Shown: one piece after another, positions 6,413 through 8,827 of the stretch | How the letters are laid out: each line of letters starts with the position of its first letter | How positions within the stretch are numbered: position 1 is the first letter of the stretch | Assembly (NCBI RefSeq): GCF_042679605.1 | Contig: NZ_JBHTMU010000069.1 | Location: 1-8,827 of the forward strand | Length of the DNA stretch: 8,827 bases | Direction: 5' to 3' | Source: Litorisediminicola beolgyonensis | GTDB taxonomy: Bacteria > Pseudomonadota > Alphaproteobacteria > Rhodobacterales > Rhodobacteraceae | Program-made: the position numbers and the translations under genes | Notes under the pieces: generated by a model | Told to the model about the DNA's origin: nothing | Seen by the model: the letters and a program-made list of their open reading frames with translations, nothing else | The model's database searches: none

Positions 6413-6436
6413 TCAAACCACCGTTAATACGTTCCG
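6406..6436 (-). repeat. Two CGGAACG heptamer direct repeats, 24 bases apart
   Basis: On the minus strand CGGAACG occurs at 6436-6430 and again at 6412-6406, with the second copy overlapping TTGACG. SARP regulators are known to bind short (about 7-base) direct repeats near the -35, usually 11 or 22 bases apart; 24 is not an exact fit. Possible autoregulatory site, by inference. Confidence 0.35.
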
Positions 6437-6496
6437 CGCCGGTCCCCGACGCGGCCTCAAATCGGTTGAAACCTTAACCGCGACAGGCGGTTGCGG

Positions 6497-6530
6497 AAAG
6501 AAATCTTTATCGCGGCCCGATCGGGGCGCG
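6497..6530 (-). terminator. Probable terminator of the GGT-amidase operon
   Basis: Minus-strand order: hairpin at 6530-6511 (CGCGCCCCGATCGGGCCGCG; 9 of 10 base pairs complementary with one G-G mismatch, loop GATC), followed by ATAAAGATTTCTTT (6510-6497). It starts 14 bases after the amidase stop. The T-rich stretch is interrupted, so efficiency is uncertain, but position and orientation fit a rho-independent terminator separating the two operons. Confidence 0.5.
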
Positions 6531-6543
6531 CGGCCCCCGGCGC

Positions 6544-8037
6544 TCAGAGATCGAAAAACCCGGCGCTTTCGGCCAGTGGCCGTGCCGCGCGAAGCCGCTC
6601 CAGGTCGGCGCGCGGCCGCGCCAGCCCGTCGCTCGCCGCGATCAGCGCCTCGATCTCCGCCGCTGCCGCCAGGAGCTTCCGGTCCTCGTGGCGCTGCCCG
6701 ACGATCTGCAGACCGAAGGGCATGCCATCCGCGTCCACCCCGCAGGGCAGCGTGATCGATGGATGCCCCGCGAGCGTCGTCGCGTAGGCGAGGCTCAGCC
6801 ACTGGTAATAGCTCTCGGTCGGGCGCCCGTCGATCTCGGTCGGCGCCAGCTCGTGCCAGTCGCGCGGCTGGATTGTCGCCATCGGCGAGATGAGGATGTC
6901 CCAGCGCTCGAAAAACGCCGACCAGCGCCGCTGGTAGGCCCCCTGCGCCGCCAGCGCTCGGGCGGCATCCTCGGCGCTGTAGCCCTGCCCCTCGATCACG
7001 TTGGCGGTGACGTTCGGCCCCACGAGATGCGGCCTGTCGCGCAGGTGATCCGAGAAGGCCGCCAGGAAGGACAGCGCCCGGAGCACCGCGAAGAGCCGGT
7101 CGGCGTCAAAGCTGTCGGGATGGGTCGCCTCGACCGTGCCGAACGCGCCCGAAAGCCGCGCTACGCGGTCTTCGAAAAGCGCCCGCACCTGCGCCGCGAC
7201 CGGCGCGACGCCGAAATCCGGCGTCACCGCCACCCTCAGCGTCCCGAGATCGACCCGCGGCAGCACCGCGAAGCCCTCCGCATCCCAGGCCATCCGGCCC
7301 TCGGAGACATGGGCATAGGCGTCGCGCCGGTCGGCCCGCGCCATCACCGACAAGAGCAGCGCCAGATCGCCCACGCTACGCGCCATCGGCCCGGCGGTCG
7401 ACAGGGGCAGCGCCCCGAGCGTGCGCTCCCCGTCCGGCACCACCCCGGGCGAGGGCCGGAAGCCCACGACGCCGTTATAGGCCGCGGGCGTCCGGAGCGA
7501 TCCGCCCATATCCGAGCCGGTCGCGAGCGGCGCGTAGCCCAGGGCCAGCGCCACCGCCGAGCCACCCGAGGATCCGGCCGCGTTCTTCGACGGGTCGAAG
7601 GCGTTCCCGGTCGTCCCGTAGACCCGGTTGCGCGTGTTCGCCCCCGCGCTCCATTCCGGCACGTTGGTCTTGCCGAGCGGCAGCGCCCCCGCCGCCCTGA
7701 GGCTCGCGACAAAGGCGTCGTCGCGGCTGGGCACGTTCTCGCGGTAGATCTCGGAGGCGAAGGTGGTGGGCAGCCCCGCCACGTCCTCCATGTCCTTGAC
7801 CGCCAGCGGCAGCCCGTGCAGCGCGCCCAGGGGCCCGCCCGCCATCACCGCCTCCTCCGCCGCGCGCGCCCCGTCGCGCAGCCGGTCGAAATCGCGCGCC
7901 ACCAGCGCGTTGACCGCGTGATCGAGCCCCTCGACCCGGGCGATGCAGGCCTCGGTCAGCTCCACCGGCGACAGCGCCTTGCGGCCGATGAGCCGCCGCG
8001 CCTCGATGGCGCCCAGATCGGCGGGATCGCTTACCAT
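6544..8037 (-). CDS. Amidase signature family hydrolase
   Basis: 497 residues, cytoplasmic. Amidase-signature enzymes hydrolyse carboxamides with a Ser-cisSer-Lys triad. Seen: Lys81 in GLPLAVKDMEDVAG, cis-Ser156 in KNAAGSSGGSAVALA, nucleophile Ser180 in ATGSDMGGSLRTPAAYNG; the spacings 81-156-180 (75 and 24) equal those of FAAH (142-217-241), so the triad is complete. The GKTNVPEWSAGANTRN block (122-137) and VVGFRPSPGVVP (190-201) are typical of the family. Length is normal and there are no added domains. It is not clearly GatA: no gatB or gatC is nearby, and the C-terminal part looks like a catabolic amidase. The start at 8035-8037 has GGAG 7 bases upstream (8045-8048) and overlaps the stop of the GGT-like gene (ATGGTAA), implying translational coupling. 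It probably works on the same or a related amide as that enzyme; substrate unknown. Confidence 0.93.
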   Translation of the reverse strand: MVSDPADLGAIEARRLIGRKALSPVELTEACIARVEGLDHAVNALVARDFDRLRDGARAAEEAVMAGGPLGALHGLPLAVKDMEDVAGLPTTFASEIYRENVPSRDDAFVASLRAAGALPLGKTNVPEWSAGANTRNRVYGTTGNAFDPSKNAAGSSGGSAVALALGYAPLATGSDMGGSLRTPAAYNGVVGFRPSPGVVPDGERTLGALPLSTAGPMARSVGDLALLLSVMARADRRDAYAHVSEGRMAWDAEGFAVLPRVDLGTLRVAVTPDFGVAPVAAQVRALFEDRVARLSGAFGTVEATHPDSFDADRLFAVLRALSFLAAFSDHLRDRPHLVGPNVTANVIEGQGYSAEDAARALAAQGAYQRRWSAFFERWDILISPMATIQPRDWHELAPTEIDGRPTESYYQWLSLAYATTLAGHPSITLPCGVDADGMPFGLQIVGQRHEDRKLLAAAAEIEALIAASDGLARPRADLERLRAARPLAESAGFFDL

Positions 8038-8827
8038 GTCGTCTCTCCGTCTTCATGTGCGGTGTCGGCCCAGGGCGCCTCCGGCTCCGTGCAGCCCATG
8101 CGCACGCCGCCCGCGCTCATCACCCCCGACGCGCAGGCAAAGGCGAAGGGCAGCACCGTGCGGTCTGTGCGGATCACCGGCGCGAGCGCCGATAATCCCG
8201 CGTCCAGCTCCTCGGGCAAAAGCCGGTCCACCACGATCGCGTCGAGCCCCGAGACATCGACCCGGGGCGCATGGAACGCCTCGCCGAGCGAGAGGCCGTG
8301 ATCGACCAGGAACGAGACGAGCTGCGTCACCGCCGACACGATCTTGCGCCCGCCCGCCGCGCCGAGCGCAAAGCGCGCCTCGCCGTGGCTCCCGAGCGCG
8401 GGGCAGACATTCATCAGGCAGGCTTTCCCGGGCCCGAGCGCGTTCGGACCGCCCGGCTCGGGGTCGAACCACATGATCCCGTTGTTCATCAGAAGCCCGG
8501 TCGAGGGAGACACCATCTTGGCCCCGAAGAGCGACAAGAGCGTCTGGGTGTGCGACACCATGTTGCCCGCGCGGTCGATGATGGCGAAATGGGTGGTGCA
8601 GCCGGGCACCTCGGGCACCTCTCCGGTATCGCCCATGCCGCTCAGCCGCGCCGCATAGGCCGCGCGCAACCCCTCGGCGCAGGTCACAAGACCCTCCGGC
8701 AGGGGCGGCATCTCGCGCGCGCCCATATGCGCCAGCGCGTCGGCCAGGGTCGGACCCGCCGTCAGCCCCGGCACCACCTGCACCTCCGCGTCGCGGTAGC
8801 GCAGCGCGCGCGCCGGGCCGACCCAGG
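8031..8827 (-). CDS. Gamma-glutamyltransferase-like Ntn hydrolase (3' part, cut by window edge)
   Basis: About 265 codons are visible; the 5' half lies right of the window. GGT-family proteins are made as one chain and cleave themselves before a conserved Thr, which becomes the N-terminal nucleophile of the small subunit. Here that Thr is the first of TTHF (codon 8595-8597) in GCTTHFAIIDRAGNMVS, leaving a small subunit of 188 residues, nearly the same as E. coli (190). Other family blocks: MNNGIMWFDPEPGGPN, GKACLMNVCPAL, GAAGGRKIVSAVTQ, LSLGEAFHAPRVDV. The oxyanion Gly-Gly is kept, but residues equivalent to E. coli Asn411, Gln430, Asp433 and the Ser462-Ser463 pair are Leu, Gly, Trp and Met-Asn, so binding of a gamma-glutamyl group as in E. 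coli is doubtful; a cephalosporin-acylase-like or other acylase role is possible. The stop TAA (8031-8033) overlaps the amidase start, so the two form an operon. Confidence 0.88.
   Translation of the reverse strand, partial: WVGPARALRYRDAEVQVVPGLTAGPTLADALAHMGAREMPPLPEGLVTCAEGLRAAYAARLSGMGDTGEVPEVPGCTTHFAIIDRAGNMVSHTQTLLSLFGAKMVSPSTGLLMNNGIMWFDPEPGGPNALGPGKACLMNVCPALGSHGEARFALGAAGGRKIVSAVTQLVSFLVDHGLSLGEAFHAPRVDVSGLDAIVVDRLLPEELDAGLSALAPVIRTDRTVLPFAFACASGVMSAGGVRMGCTEPEAPWADTAHEDGETTW

Larger units (their letters stand above)
6321..6543. promoter_or_regulatory. Gene-free leader of the SARP-PAP2-subtilase unit
   Basis: 223 bases without a credible gene and visibly richer in A/T than the flanking coding DNA. 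Reading on the minus strand it should hold the promoter of the regulator operon. TTGACG (plus 6411-6416) could be a -35, but no good -10 lies at 17 bases; the nearest options around 6387-6393 are poor, so the promoter is not resolved. The region also holds two CGGAACG heptamers, an inverted repeat around 6391-6412, CGGTT/AACCG arms at 6464-6480, and a terminator-like hairpin at its right end. Confidence 0.55.

Noticed and set aside
6688..8301. Long open frame of 537 codons on the plus strand
   Set aside because: Antisense shadow of the amidase and GGT-like genes; low-complexity Arg/Pro/His composition.

Overview
The window is a GC-rich stretch with dense genes that rarely leave more than 200 bases between them. 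Gene content and protein style (urease operon start, short TrmO, excisionase-type HTH fused to a molybdate-type binding domain, GGT-like plus amidase pair) suggest an alphaproteobacterium, probably Rhodobacteraceae. This is inference from content; no marker gene is present.

Layout, left to right. (1) 1-634, minus: N-terminal part of urease accessory protein UreD, running off the left edge; the rest of the urease operon should lie outside. (2) 805-1290, minus: TrmO, the tRNA t6A37 methyltransferase. (3) 1396-2265, plus: a one-component regulator, HTH plus molybdate-type binding domain, divergent from trmO across 105 bases. (4) 2272-6320, minus: a tight three-gene unit in transcription order: SARP/BTAD-type regulator with TPRs, PAP2/vanadium-haloperoxidase-type protein with an 11-fold Asn-Arg repeat, and subtilase (S8) without a signal peptide. 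Gaps are 10 and 4 bases. (5) 6321-6543: gene-free, relatively AT-rich leader of that unit, with repeats and a probable terminator of the operon behind it. (6) 6544-8037 and 8031 to the right edge, minus: an amidase-signature enzyme preceded by, and overlapping by 7 bases, a gamma-glutamyltransferase-like protein cut by the edge.

How they fit: the most unusual part is the regulator-PAP2-subtilase unit. All three proteins look soluble, both enzymes keep their catalytic residues, and the regulator likely senses something through its central domain and TPRs and controls its own operon. I do not recognise this trio as a named system. The GGT-like/amidase pair looks like an amide-hydrolysing catabolic pair whose GGT member lacks the residues that hold glutamate in the E. 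coli enzyme. The urease, trmO and molybdate-type regulator genes look like ordinary accessory or housekeeping genes.
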